This document shows, piece after piece, positions 23,643-35,834 of a DNA stretch of 64,000 nucleotides. Location: the NCBI GenBank assembly GCA_020205615.1, contig CM035168.1, positions 7,754,237-7,818,236 of the forward strand. Direction: 5' to 3'. The DNA comes from Panax quinquefolius (lineage: Eukaryota > Streptophyta > Magnoliopsida > Apiales > Araliaceae). Below the pieces are notes generated by a model. That model made no database searches. It was given only the letters and a program-made list of their open reading frames with translations, and was not told where the DNA came from. The position numbers and the translations under genes are program-made. How positions within the stretch are numbered: position 1 is the first letter of the stretch; each line of letters begins with the position of its first letter.

Positions 23643-26083
23643 TGTGAGACCCCCGATTTTATTAATAAAGATTTAAATTTTGTCGAAATAATTTTTAATA
23701 TTATGGTGTGAATTTGAGATAATATTATAGTTGTGGGTAGTATTTATAAATTTTGCAAAGTATGCAAGTGGTTATATTATATTCGATCGGCCTGGGAATA
23801 TCTGGTTTAGTTAGGAATATTCGCATAACTACTCAATCATTGGTGGACCTCAATAATGTAATTTATTGTTTGATCGAGAAAACGATAAAAATATTTTATT
23901 GAAATAACTGGGGAAGTTTTACCGTGGTTATCGTTGAACTACTCAGAAGTAAAAGTACAAAGAATACGTAGGATGTGACATAGAAAGACACCTCAGATTG
24001 ATTATCGATGCTTATGTGAGAAGTCACCGGTTTGATTCCATTATCACGATTAATAATATGAATTATTATAGCGATAACGAATACGCTTTGTTTTATTCAG
24101 TATTATTAACGTAATAAAATGTAAACATCTTTTTATATAAAATATAATACTTTATTAAAGTTATTCTATAAATGTAATATATTATATTTTATTACGCATA
24201 GTATTGTATAGTATTTTCAGATAGTGTTTTGCATAGTATTAAGATAAGTGTCTGCAGATAGTAAAATATTTTTATATAAATAGAATATATTATATTTTAT
24301 TTAAAAGATTTTTCTTTTAAATATGGACCGTCGATTAAAGTAAATCAACTGGACTAGTTCATGGATTAATTACTATGCATTCCATTTTCCTATAAATAGA
24401 AGCTCATTCCTTCATTATTTTCTTTTTTAATTCATTCAAACTCTGTAGAGAGAAATTATAGAGAGAAGTTTATAGAGAGAAAATTATAGAAAGAAGAAGA
24501 GTATTCTCGCTACTTCACTACTTCTATATTCAGGATATTCTTTTTACTGCAGAAGGTGTGTTATTCTTTCTTCTTCGAAGAGAACTTCGTTATTCCATTC
24601 ACTATTATTTTGTTGAATAACTCAGTAAAAGTGATATACCCTATACATAACCCAGATATGCAGATATCCTATACTTGGTGAAATCCTTATGTTATTCCAT
24701 TTTATTTATTCTCATTGAATAACCTGCGTACGCTATTTACCTCCTATACTTGGTGACATTCTTCTATTATTTCATTGGAACATCCCGTCTCGTGTGTTTT
24801 ACAGGACCGGTTCCGCTTTTTATTATTCATTGGAACATCCTCGCTCAGGTGTGTTTTACAGGACTGGTTCCGCTTTTTATCATTCTCGTTGAATATCCTA
24901 TCTCGTGTTTTACACCGGATCCGGTTCCATCTTTATTATTCGTTGAACATCCCGCTTCGGTGTGAATTTCACCGACGACCGTTCCATTATTATTATTCTG
25001 TTGAATAACTGCCTACGCCAAGCACCGCATGCATGGTGATTTCTTTTGTTATTCCATTCTTTATTATACCCGGTTGGTTAAAACTTTGACTTCTATACTC
25101 CATGAAATTATTAGTAGAATATCCTCGATATTTGCATTTCATCCAAAGATCTTTTCATGGAAATATTCTTCCGATCATTCTTGAATTTTACTCTACAAAA
25201 CAAAGATCATGTCGATAATTTGACGTTAATAATTCATGGATTAAATAATTCTTGAACTTGTTTTATTGAATTATTATGTCATTGTCATCATCCTCATGTT
25301 ATATTATGTTATCTTTTCGCTTACGCAAGCATAGATGAACTTAGTATGATTATGACCAGGATCATTCTAAGATAATCACGACTTGATATAAATGATGTGA
25401 CAAAAGTCCTCAAAGTATTCAGAATGCAGTTGATGGATAGTTTTTGGTATGATTATGACCGTGGGTGATTCAGATATAGTCACTTGACCATTGATAATTT
25501 GATGAAAATCCTCGACCGTGGTATATAGGGATGATTAGATGTGGTGGTTTATTTATTGTCGAGTCTCAAATGATAAAATTGATGAAAACCTTTTTAAAAC
25601 CTAAAAGATAGTAGACTTTATTCTCTACTTGACTTTTTTAAATGGATTGCTAATTCACCGCAGCTTAAACCTGGTTGTGTATTGTATTTTATCGCTTTAA
25701 CATTGTTCAAGGCTAATGATAATTTATTCTCGCATTATCTTAGTCATAATATTTTCATCGGGCTAGTTGAGCTCACCCTTTTCTTTCATTGTTTTCTTCG
25801 TGAAATGAGAACATATTTGGATTTAGCTCTGGGAACGTAAGTAATGGTCCAGAGGATAGCATTAGTAGTCCCTCACTATTCTCGTGAAATAGTGTGATAA
25901 TAGTTGTAATGAGGACTCCTTTTGAGTTTGAATAATATCTAGTAGACAAAATTTGTATTCAAACTCACGCTTTATGTCGATTGTATACCTACGCTTATAT
26001 TAGTAAGTCAGTATTTGAATTTATGTACCATGTAAGTGGCGAACCCAAGATGGGTGACGATACCTAATTTTGGGGGCGCCACA
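23643..26083 (+). repeat. Array LTR 1 (2441 bp)
   Basis: It begins TGTGAGACCCC and ends GGGGGCGCCACA. A TATA box lies at 24390, a GAGAGAAATTATAGAGAGA leader after it, and tandem repeats of about 80-100 bp containing TATTCCATT..TTATTATT..TTGAATAAC at about 24590-25070. The 3' part carries the CGCATTATCTTAGTCATAAT segment. Confidence 0.93.
24390..24399 (+). promoter_or_regulatory. TATA box, array LTR 1
   Basis: CTATAAATAG, about 50 bp upstream of a GA-rich likely transcript start region. Confidence 0.7.
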
Positions 26084-26086
26084 GCT

Positions 26087-26101
26087 TGGTATCGTAGCTT
26101 A
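26087..26101 (+). promoter_or_regulatory. Primer binding site, array unit 1
   Basis: TGGTATCGTAGCTTA lies three bases after the LTR end, resembling the initiator-Met tRNA complement TGGTATCAGAGC with changes. Confidence 0.65.
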
Positions 26102-26272
26102 GGATATGATCCCCGGCTTAGATGTGAGATAAGAACTAGGAGGGGAGAGACGGAGAATTCTTCGCTAAGTATGACCTACCTAAATTTATTTGGTATTTAA
26201 TTGGCTCACGTAGTATAGGGATAATATGTGATATGTTAATTAACCCTTGTTTTGTGACAAAGTTGTTTGAGA

Positions 26273-26525
26273 ATGATATCCGAAAATGCCGAGATAAGCA
26301 ATGAAGCACATGAGAGTGTTGATTCAAATTTCAAACAAAAGGTAACGACCAACAACACGATAATAATCATATCGGTGGCAACGGCCATCGTAACAATGAT
26401 AACCATCGGGGAAATTATCATGCTAAGAATGGTAACCACTTTGGTGGTAATCATGGCAAAGATAATAGAAGTGGAAATTTCAAGAAGAGAAGGTCATTTA
26501 GCTCGATTTTGTCGATGCAGTGAAG
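26273..26525 (+). pseudogene. Gag remnant, array unit 1
   Basis: It starts MISENAEISNEAHESVDSN, the N-terminus of the family's gag (compare 54963). It then jumps, by loss of about 0.7 kb, to the Asn/His-rich segment before the zinc knuckles. A second deletion of about 154 bp joins the FKKR segment to REGHLARFC, leaving only the C-terminal half of the second CCHC knuckle. The central Retrotrans_gag domain (PF03732) is therefore absent and the frame is broken. It cannot form a normal capsid protein. Confidence 0.85.
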
Positions 26526-26689
26526 TCAAGTCCCAATTGGGATAGTGGCACCAAAGGCGGATACTTTGGACAAAACAAAGTCGGTGGTTTTCATGAAGAG
26601 CGTTTTTCATGACTTCTTAAAAGCAAGTGACTCGAACGAAGTTAGCACGGGTTAGTTAATTATAAATTTCATAAGTCTATACCTTATAA

Positions 26690-27345
26690 GATACCTGGCT
26701 TCTACCCATTATTTTATCTCGTGTTATGCTCAACATTTAAATTTGACTCTCGAGAAGTTAGACTTTAACTTATTGGTTGAAACTTCGTTGGGAGAAACCT
26801 TCATTACCTCCAATCGCTTATTAATCTTGTTGTTTCAAATAAACACTTTCACGCTACTCGTCGATATTATCTCTTTAAAAATATTTGCCTTTGATGGTAT
26901 TTTAGGAATCAATTGGTTAACTACTCATCATTCTTTTCGTAAGGTTGTTAGCTTTTATATTTATATTCATAACCAAACTACTAAAGTCAATTATCATCAT
27001 ATCAAGCTATATAAGCCATAAAAAAAAGCCCGAACCTTTCGTTGTTGACTTCCTTGTGTGGAATGCACCAAGCTTTGACTTTTCAGTAGGCTTACATCGT
27101 GAATGAAGATGGCAAGTTTATAGGTATCATTGTGAGGTGCTATCTAGTTAGGGATAGAAGTCACAGTTGGTATCAATGTGACGACTATCCAAATCTTGGA
27201 CGAGAGTAACAGCTTTTGAATGATATTTATATCATTAATAAATTTCTTGACGATTCTTGAAGATTTCTAGCCTACCCTAGAGCGTGAAATCGAATTTTGT
27301 ATTGACCCAAAGACAAAAAACCCATTTCTTAAACCCTCAAATATT
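26690..27345 (+). pseudogene. Protease remnant and start of RT, array unit 1
   Basis: The protease part reads LEKLDFNLLVETSLGETF and DGILGINWLTTHH, the C-terminal half of plant gypsy retropepsins (RVP_2, PF08284; usual ILGMDWL). The catalytic DTG position lies upstream near 26690 in damaged sequence. At 27225-27310 codons for NKFLDVF..LP.LP and E.EF.ID of the RT N-terminus follow, then an abrupt change to non-coding sequence near 27345. RT catalytic motifs are absent. Confidence 0.82.
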
Positions 27346-27368
27346 TCTTCAACTAAAAGGATCATTTA

Positions 27369-28530
27369 CGAGGATTATGATGAAAGTCATAATAAAAGCA
27401 TTGGACTAATGAAAATTATGGGTATATGAAGTATTAGTAAGTGTTATGATGAGTTATGTTGGTTATTATGTGAAAACATGAAAGTTTCTTAGAAATCACA
27501 AAAAGTTGAAAATCGATTTTGGTGAAAAACGTAATATGAAATTCAATTGACCATATCTCCTATTATATTTTGAATTTTTGAGTGTGGTCAAGTCCTAGAG
27601 TTAGATCTATGAGTTACCTAACTAATTCAAGTGGAATTACTGGAAAAGGTGTTGTAGATTTTGTGTGGACTGATTTTAGCAAAGGAGGCCAAAGCTGTAA
27701 ATTTCGAAAATGTTACTGCCCAGAAACTTTAAGGGACTGTTTTGGCCACTTAAATTATGAGAAAAATTCTGGCCTTTTGGGACATGAAGGTATATGGTAT
27801 AAAGTACCTCCTGTCCAAAAATGAGCTCATTCTCGACTTAAAATGAGCAAGTTATGACTATTTCAATATTTAGGTTTTTCCGATTTAAAAAACGCTATAA
27901 CCAAGTTCTATAACTCCGATGACCATGAAATTTAAACTGAAGCTCACGTTAACATGTGTAAGGTCCTGCCAAGATTTGGGAATTTTGGAGTTAAACTTGA
28001 GGTAGCTAATTTCTTAAGGAATTAAGTGGAAATTGATTTTTGAAAAATAGTAAATGAATTTTAAAAATTCGAGAAAATATATTTTCATTATGGGACTATA
28101 TTATGCTAAATCAAAGAAAAGAAATATTTTGGGACTGATTTGGTATTTTCATGAAAATAGTTTAGTTACTTAACATATGAGTTAAATATGTTATGTGAAG
28201 TAACAAAGTTGAAAATAGGATTTTATGGCTAAAGAATCCTATATGAGTATATGCATATTTTTTGATGAGGATTTGATAATTGGTGATGATATTTTATGAG
28301 TATGGCATTTTGAATGATTAAATGCATTATATGGTAAAGCGTAAACAATTGAGATAAATTGTTTATAAATTTAAGAAGTGATTAAAATATTATTATAATA
28401 TTAATGTTATTAGATTATGAGATTATTAAGTGATTGATAACATGGGGATATTTCTTGAATCCTCGGATAAATTATATTATAAATGTTTAATATTTATCCT
28501 TTATCTCATTTGATTGATTCTTTATATCAT
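27369..28530 (+). other. Non-coding block inserted in the internal region, unit 1
   Basis: No protein similarity. The tone resembles gypsy LTR sequence (CCATATCTCCTATTATATTTTG; GAGCAAGTTATGACT), similar in style to the block at 2871-6114. It replaces the RT-RNase H-integrase region and is present at the same place in units 2 and 3. An 80-codon open frame at 27582-27824 has no recognisable domain. Confidence 0.6.
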
Positions 28531-28638
28531 TATCCTCACGCTTATATTACGTTGAAAGTCATCGTGTATTCAGAAGTATATAGATGACTTTGGTATGATT
28601 ATGACTGTGGATTGTTCTAAGATAATCATAACCGTAAA

Positions 28639-29400
28639 TGAATACACGATTATCTTTCGTCGTAGTGCATGGATAATTGTGGTCGTGATACTAATGAATA
28701 CACAATTATCTTCTTCGTAGTGGCATGGATAATTTGTGGTCGGATAATAATGAATGGTCGTGATACTAATGGATAACACAATTGATACTAATGAATACAC
28801 AATTATCTTCGCCGTAGTGCATGGATAATTTGTGGTCGGATACTAATGAATACACGATTATCTTCGCCATAGTGCATGGATAATTTGTGGTCGGATACTA
28901 ATGAATATACGATTATCTTCGCAGTGGTATGGATAATTTGTGGTCGGATATTAATGAATACACAATTATCTTTCGCCGTAGTGCATGGATAATTTGTGGT
29001 CGTGATATAATGAATACACGATTATCTTTGGCCGTAGTGCATGGATAATTTGTGGTCGTGATACTAATGAATACGATTATCTTTATCTTTGGCCGTAGTC
29101 GGATACTAATGTATGGATATCTTTTGTGGATCGTGGTCGGATACTAATGAATACACGATTATCTTCGCCGTAAAGTGCATGGATAATTGTGGTCGTGATA
29201 CTAATGAATACACGATTATCTTTGGTCGTAGTGCATGGATAATTTGTGGTCGTGATACTAATGAATACACGATTATCTTTTCGTCAGTAGTGCATGGATA
29301 ATTTGTGGTCGTGATATTAATGAATACACAATTATCTTCGTCAGAAGGTATGGATAATTTGTGGTCGGATACTAATGAATATCCTCGGCCCAGAAAAGTG
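28639..29400 (+). repeat. 57-bp minisatellite, about 12 copies, unit 1
   Basis: Units contain GTGGTCGTGATACTAATGAA then TACACGATTATCTT and TAGTGCATGGATAATTT. Unit length varies slightly around 57 bp. Open frames on both strands repeat with the unit and are not genes. Confidence 0.95.
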
Positions 29401-29829
29401 TGGATGATTCGATGATATGGATTAATTATCGAAATGAGTCTCAAAGAATGAAATATTAATTCTCGGATGTGGTAAAAGTCATCTTCGTCAGAAAGTGCAT
29501 TGATAGACTTGGTATGATTATGACCAAGGATTATTCTAAGATAATCACGATCAGATTGAAAAACACTAATATCCTCGCCAGCGGTGAAAAATGGATAATT
29601 CGTGGTCGTGATATATTATTGTCGAGTCTCAAAGATTATTGGTTTTATATATTGTATATCTTTAGCCCAGAAGCAAAAGATGAATTGTTAATGAATAGCT
29701 TTTTGGTGATTTCAAAGATGAATTTAATATTTTTAAACGATAAAGGTATTCAAGGTATCCTCATCTCTTTATCATACTGTGTATCGCATTCTAATTTCGA
29801 GGGCTTAAATTCCATAAGTGAGGGGAGAT
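29401..29829 (+). pseudogene. LTR-like segment, pol 3' end and PPT, unit 1
   Basis: 29470-29640 repeats LTR motifs (GGTATGATTATGACC, ATTGTCGAGTCTCAAA). 29740-29815 matches the pol terminus seen at 57418-57480 (GGTATCCTCATCTCTT..., AATTTCGAGGGC, ending at a stop). The polypurine tract AGGGGAGAT immediately precedes the next LTR. Confidence 0.78.
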
Positions 29830-32234
29830 TGTGAGACCCCAGATTTTATTAATAAAGATTTAAATTTTGTTAAATAATTTTTAATATTATGGTGTGAATT
29901 TGAGATAATATTATAGTTGTGGGTAGTATTTATAAATTTTGCAAAGTATGCAAGTGGTTATATTATATTCGATTGGTCTGGGAATATTTGGTTTAGCAGG
30001 AATATTCGCATAACTACCAATCATTGGTGGACCCCACAATGTAATTATCATTTGATCGAGAAAACGACAAAAATATTTTATTGAAATAACTACGAAGTTT
30101 TACCGTGGTTACCGTTGAACTACTCTAAGTAGTAAAAGTACAAGAATACGTGTGGTTGCATAAGAAAGACACCTGTATTGATTATCGATGCTTATGTGAG
30201 AAGTCACTCGCTTTGATTCCATTATTCACGATTAATAATATGAATTATTATAATGATAATGACGCTTTTGTTTTATTCGTATTATTAACGTAATAAAATG
30301 TAAACATCTTTTATATAAAATAGAATACTTTATTAAAGTTATTCTATAAATGTATATATTATATTTTATTACGATAGTGTCAGCATAGTGTTTTCGTGAT
30401 AAGTTTTTTGCAGTGTTTGATAAGAGCATAAGTTTGCATAGTAAAATGTTTTTATATAAATAGAATATATTATATTTTATTTAAAAGATTTTTCTTTAAA
30501 TATGGACCGCCGATTAAAGTAAATCAACTGACCGCTCATGGATTAGTTACTATGCATTCCATTTTCCTATAAATAAGCTCATTCCTTCATTATTTTCTTA
30601 TTTAATTCATGAAACTCTAGAGAGAGAAATTATAGAGAAGTTTATAGAGAGAAAATTATAGAAAAAGAAGAAGTATATTCGCTACTTCACTACTTCTATA
30701 TTCATTTTTTTTTACTAGTATTAGTGGGTGTTATTCTTTCTTCTTGAAGAGAACTTCGTTATTCCATTCACTATTATTTCGTTGAATAACTGTAAAAGTG
30801 GATATACCCTATACATAACCTCGATACGCCAGATATCCTATACTTGGTGAAATCCTTATGTTATTCCATTTTTATTTATTCTCGTTGAATAACTCTCGAT
30901 AACGCTGCTTTTATTCTATACTTGGTGACATTCTTCTATTATTCTCATTGAACATCCCGCTCTGTGTGTTTTACACCGGACCGGTTCCGCTTTTTATTAT
31001 TCTCGTTGAACATCCCGTCTGTGTGTTTTACACCGGACCGGTTCCGCTTTTTATCATTCTCGCTGAATATCCTATCGTGTGTTTTACACCGGACCGGGTT
31101 CCATCTTTATTATTCGTTGAACATCCCGCTTGTGTGAATTTCACCGACCGTTCCGTTATTATTATTCTCGTTGAATAACTCGTCTATGCGGGCACCGCAT
31201 GCATGGTGATTTCTTTTGTTATTCCATTCTTTATTATACCCATTGGTTAAAACTTTGACTTCTATACTCCATGAAATTAGTAGAATATCCTCGATATTTG
31301 CATTTCATCCAAAGATCTTTCATGGAAATATTCTTCCGATCATTCTTGAATTTTACTCTACAAAAAAAGATCATGTCGATAATTTGGACGTTAATAATTC
31401 ATGGATTAAATAATTCTTGAACTTGTTTTATTGAATTATTATGTCATTGTCATCATCCTCATGTTATATTATGTTATCTTTCGCTTACGGCATAGATGAA
31501 CTTAGTATGATTATGACTGTGGATCATTCTAAGATAATCACGACTTGATATAAATGATGTGACAAAAGTCCTCGCAGGCTCAGAATGCGTTGATGGATAG
31601 TTTTTGGTATGATTATGACCGTGGGTGATTCTAAGATAGTCATTTACCATTGATAATTTGATGAAAATCCTTGACCGTGGTATGTGGATGATTAGATGTG
31701 GTGGTTTATTTATTGTCGAGTCTCAAATGATAAAAATTGATGAAAACCTTTTAAAACCTAAAAGATAGTAGACTTTATTCTCTACTTGACTCTTTTAAAT
31801 GGATTGCTTATTCACCGCAGCTTAAACCGGTTGTGTATTGTATTTTATCGCTTTAACATCGTTCAAGGCTAATGATAATTTATTCTCGCATTATCTTAGT
31901 CATAATATTTCATCGGGCTAGTTGAGCTCACCTTTTCTTTTTCACCGTTCTCTTCGTGAAATGAGAACATAGCCGGGACGAAGTCTGGGACGTAAGTAAT
32001 GGTCCAGAGGATAAGATTAGTAGTCCTCACTATTCGTGAAATAGTGTGATAATAGTTGTAATGAGGACCTTTCGAGTTTGAATAATATCTAGTAGACAAA
32101 ATTTGTATTCAAACTCACAGCTTTATGTCGATTGCATACCTACGCTTATATTAGTAAGTCAGATTTGAATTTATGTACCATGTAAGTGGCTTACCCAAGA
32201 TGGGTGACGATACCTAATTTTGGGGGGCGCCACG
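29830..32234 (+). repeat. Array LTR 2 (about 2405 bp)
   Basis: It starts TGTGAGACCCC; the end reads GGGGCGCCACG, with the usual final A changed. Tandem repeats lie at about 30740-31210. Same orientation and order as LTR 1. Confidence 0.92.
30567..30575 (+). promoter_or_regulatory. TATA box, array LTR 2
   Basis: CTATAAATA at the same LTR position as in LTR 1. Confidence 0.68.
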
Positions 32235-32236
32235 GT

Positions 32237-32250
32237 TGGTATCGAGCTTA
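32237..32250 (+). promoter_or_regulatory. Primer binding site, array unit 2
   Basis: TGGTATCGAGCTTA just after the LTR, similar to that of unit 1. Confidence 0.62.
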
Positions 32251-32417
32251 GGATATGATCCCGGCCGAGATGTGAGATAAGAACTAGGAGGGGAGAGACG
32301 AGAATTCTTCGCAAGATGACCTACCTAAATTTATTTGGTATTTAATTGGCTCTCACGAGTATAGGATAATATGTGATATGTTAATTAACCCTTGTTTTGT
32401 GATGAAGTTGTTTGAGA

Positions 32418-32670
32418 ATGATATCCGAAAATGCCGAGATAAGCAATGAAGCACATATGAGAGTGTTGATTCATTTCAAACAAAAGGTAACCACCAACAA
32501 CACGATAATAATCATATCGGTGGCAACGGCTATCGTAACAATGATAACCATCGTGGGGAAATTATCATGCTAAGAATGGTAACCACTTTTGGTGGTAATC
32601 ATGGCAAAGATAATAGAAGTGGAAATTTCAAGAAGAGAAGGTCATTTAGCTCGATTTTGTCGATAGTGAA
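32418..32670 (+). pseudogene. Gag remnant, array unit 2
   Basis: The same N-terminus (MISENAEISNEAH) and the same two internal deletions as unit 1. Additional one- or two-base indels change the frame. Only the REGHLARFC half-knuckle survives. Confidence 0.82.
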
Positions 32671-32829
32671 GTCAAGTCCAGTGGGATAGTGGCACCAAAG
32701 GTGGATACTGGACAAAACAAAGTCGGTGGTTTTCATGAAGAGCATTTTCATGACTTCTCAAAAAGCAAGTAAACCGAACGGGTTAGCACGCAAGTTAGTT
32801 AATTATAAATTTCATAAGTCTATACCTTA

Positions 32830-33510
32830 TAAGATACCTGTTCTACCCATTATTTTATCTCGCTTGCTTGCATTCAACATTTAAATTTGACCTAGAAGTT
32901 AGACTTTAACTTATTGGTTGAAACTTCGTTGGGAGAAACCTTCGTTACCTCCTCCACTATTTATTAATCTTGTTGTTTCAAATAAACACTTTCACGCTAT
33001 TCGTCGATATTATCTCTTTAAAAATATTTGCCTTTGATGGTATTTTAGGAATCAATTGGTTAACTACTCATCATTCTTTTCGTAAGGTTGTTAGCTTTTA
33101 TATTCATAACCAAACTACTAAACTAATTCAAATAACCAAATAAAGTTAATCATCAAGTATAAAAAGCCATAAGTAAAAGCCCCGAACCTTTCGTTGTTGA
33201 CTTCCTTGTGTGTGGAATGCACAAGCCGACTTTTTCAGAGGCTTACATCGTGAATGAAGATGGCAAGTTTATAGGTATCATTGTGAGGTGCTATCTAGGT
33301 TATGGATAGAAGTCACAGCTTGGTATCAATGTGACGACTATCCAAATCTTGGACGAGAGTAACAGCTTTTGAATGATATTTATATCATTAATAAATTTCT
33401 TGACGTATTCTTGAAGATTTCTAGCCTACCCTAGAGCGTGAAATCGAATTTTGTATTGATCCCAAAGATAAAAACCCATTTCTTAAACCTCAAATATTTC
33501 TTCAACTAAA
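32830..33510 (+). pseudogene. Protease remnant and RT start, array unit 2
   Basis: It carries LDFNLLVETSLGETFVTS- and GILGINWLTTHH-type codons like unit 1, then the RT start (TTTCTTGACGTATTCTTGAA) and the same deletion edge after CCTCAAATATTTCTTCAACT. Frameshifts interrupt it. Confidence 0.8.
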
Positions 33511-33519
33511 GGGATCTGC

Positions 33520-34705
33520 TTACGAGGATTATGATGAAAGTCATAATAAAAGCATTGACTAATGAAAATTATGGGTATATGAAGTATTAGTAAGTGTTAT
33601 GATGAGTTATGTTGGTTATTATGTGAAAACATGAAAGTTTCTTAGAAATCACAAAAGTTGAAAATCGATTTTGGTGAAAAACGTAATATGAAATTCAATT
33701 GACCATATCTCCTATTATATTTTGAATTTTTGAGTGTGGTCAAGTCCTAGAGTTAGATCTATGAGTTACCTAACTAATCCAAGTGGAATTACTGGAAAAG
33801 GTGTTGTAGATTTTGTGTGGACTGATTTTAGCAAAGGAGGCCAAAGCTGTAAATTTCTAAAAATGCTACTGCCCAGAAACTTTAAGGGACTGTTTTGGCC
33901 ACTTAAATTATGAGAAAAATTCTGGGTTTTTGGGACATGAAGGTATATGGTATAAAGTACCTCCTGTCCAAAAATGAGCTCATTCTCGACTTAAAATGAG
34001 CAAGTTATGACTATTTCAATATTTAGGTTTTTCCGATTTAAAACGCTATAACCAAGTTCTATAACTCCGATGACCATGAAATTTAAACTGGAAGCTCACG
34101 TTAACATGTGTAAGGTCCTGCCAAGATTTGGGAATTTTGGAGTTAAACTTGAGGTAGCTAATTTCTTAAGGAATTAATTGGAAATTGATTTTTGAAAAAT
34201 AGTAAATGAATTTTAAAAATTCTGGAGAAAAATATATTTTCATTATGGGACTAAATTATGCTAAATCCCAGAAAAGAAATATTTTTGGGACTGATTTGGT
34301 ATTTTTCATGAAAATAGTTTAGTTACTTAACATATGAGTTAAATATGTTATGTGAAGTAACAAAAGTTGAAAATAGGATTTTATGGCTAAAGAATCCTAT
34401 ATGTAGTATATATGCATTTTTTTGATGAGGATTTGATAATTGGTGATGATATTTTATGAGTATGGCATTTTTGAATGATTAAATGCATTATATGGTAAAG
34501 CGTAAACAATTGAGATAAATTGTTTATAAATTTAAGAAGTGATTAAAATATTATTATAATATTAATGTTATTAGATTATGAGATTATTAAGTGATTGATA
34601 ACATGGGGATATTCTTGAATCCTCGGATAAATTATATTATAAATGTTTAATATTTATCCTTTATCTCATTTGATTGATTCTTTATATCATTATCCTCACG
34701 CTTAT
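33520..34705 (+). other. Non-coding block, array unit 2
   Basis: Copy of the unit 1 block at 27369-28530, with long stretches reading the same. No coding sequence. Confidence 0.6.
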
Positions 34706-34805
34706 ATTATGTTGAAAGTCATCGTGGGTCAGAAGTGCATAGATGGATGGACTTGGTATGATTATGACTGTGGATTGTTCGGGTAAGATAATCATAACCG
34801 TAAAT

Positions 34806-35400
34806 GAATACACGATTATCTTTCGTCAGTAGTGCATGGATAATTGTGGTCGTGATACTAATGAATACACAATTATCTTCGCCGTAGAAGGCATGGATAA
34901 TTTGTGGTCGTCGGATACTAATGAATACACAATTATCTTTCGCCGTAGTGTATGGATAATTTGTGGTCGTGATACTAATGAATACACGATTATCTTCGTC
35001 AGTAGTGCATGGATAATTTGTGGTCGTGATACTAATGAATACACGATTATCTCAGCCGTAGTGCATGGATAATTGTGGTCGTGATACTAATGAATACACG
35101 ATTATCTTCGCCGTAGTAGTGCATGGATAATTTGTGGTCGTGATACTAATGAATACACGATTATCTTTCGCCAGTAGTGCATGGATAATTGTGGTCGTGA
35201 TACTAATGAATACACGTTATCTTTGGTCGTAAGTGTATGGATAATTTGTGGTCGTGATACTAATGAATACACGATTATCTTCGCCGTAGAAAGTGTATGG
35301 ATAATTTGTGGTCGTGATATTAATGAATACACAATTATCTTTCGTCAGTAGTATGGATAATTTGTGGTCGTGATACTAATGAATATCCTTGGCCCAGTAA
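34806..35400 (+). repeat. 57-bp minisatellite, about 10 copies, unit 2
   Basis: Same unit as in unit 1, fewer copies. Confidence 0.95.
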
Positions 35401-35834
35401 AGGTGGATGATTCGATGATATGGATTAATTATCGGAAATGAGTCTCAAAGAATGAAATATTAATTCTCGGATGTGGTAAAAGTCATCTTTCGTAGTAGTA
35501 TTGATAGACTTGGTATGATTATGACCAAGGATTATTCTTAAGATAATCACGATCAGATTGAAAACACGAATATCCTCGCCAATGGTGCATGGATAATTCG
35601 TGGTCGTGATACTATTGTCGCTGCGTCTCAAAGATTATTGGTTTTTACAGCTTGTATATCTTTTAGCCCAGAAAGCAAAAAAGAAAAAGATGAATTGTTA
35701 ATGAATAGCTTTGGCTGATTTCAAAGATGAATTTAATATTTTAAACGATAAAGGTATTCAAGGTATCCTCATCTCTTTATCATACCAGTACGCACTCTAA
35801 TTTCGAGGGCTTAAATTCCATAAGGAGGGGAGAT
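35401..35834 (+). pseudogene. LTR-like segment, pol 3' end and PPT, unit 2
   Basis: As in unit 1, ending TAAGGAGGGGAGAT directly before the next LTR. Confidence 0.78.

Noticed and set aside
24750..25008. Open frames in LTR tandem repeats (also near 30948, 36865, 42926, 53731, 58680)
   Set aside because: They shift with each indel between copies and overlap the LTR transcript leader repeats; no family is recognisable.
27582..27824. 80-codon open frame in the non-coding block of unit 1
   Set aside because: The frame is not kept in units 2 and 3 (small indels) and shows no domain.
28570..29444. Open frames on both strands across the array minisatellites (also at 34826-35332 and 40728-41362), with a CRISPR-like look of regular repeats
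   Set aside because: The 57-bp units are contiguous with no unique spacers and are divisible by three, so frames repeat automatically. This is a minisatellite in a plant retroelement, not a CRISPR array or a repeat protein.
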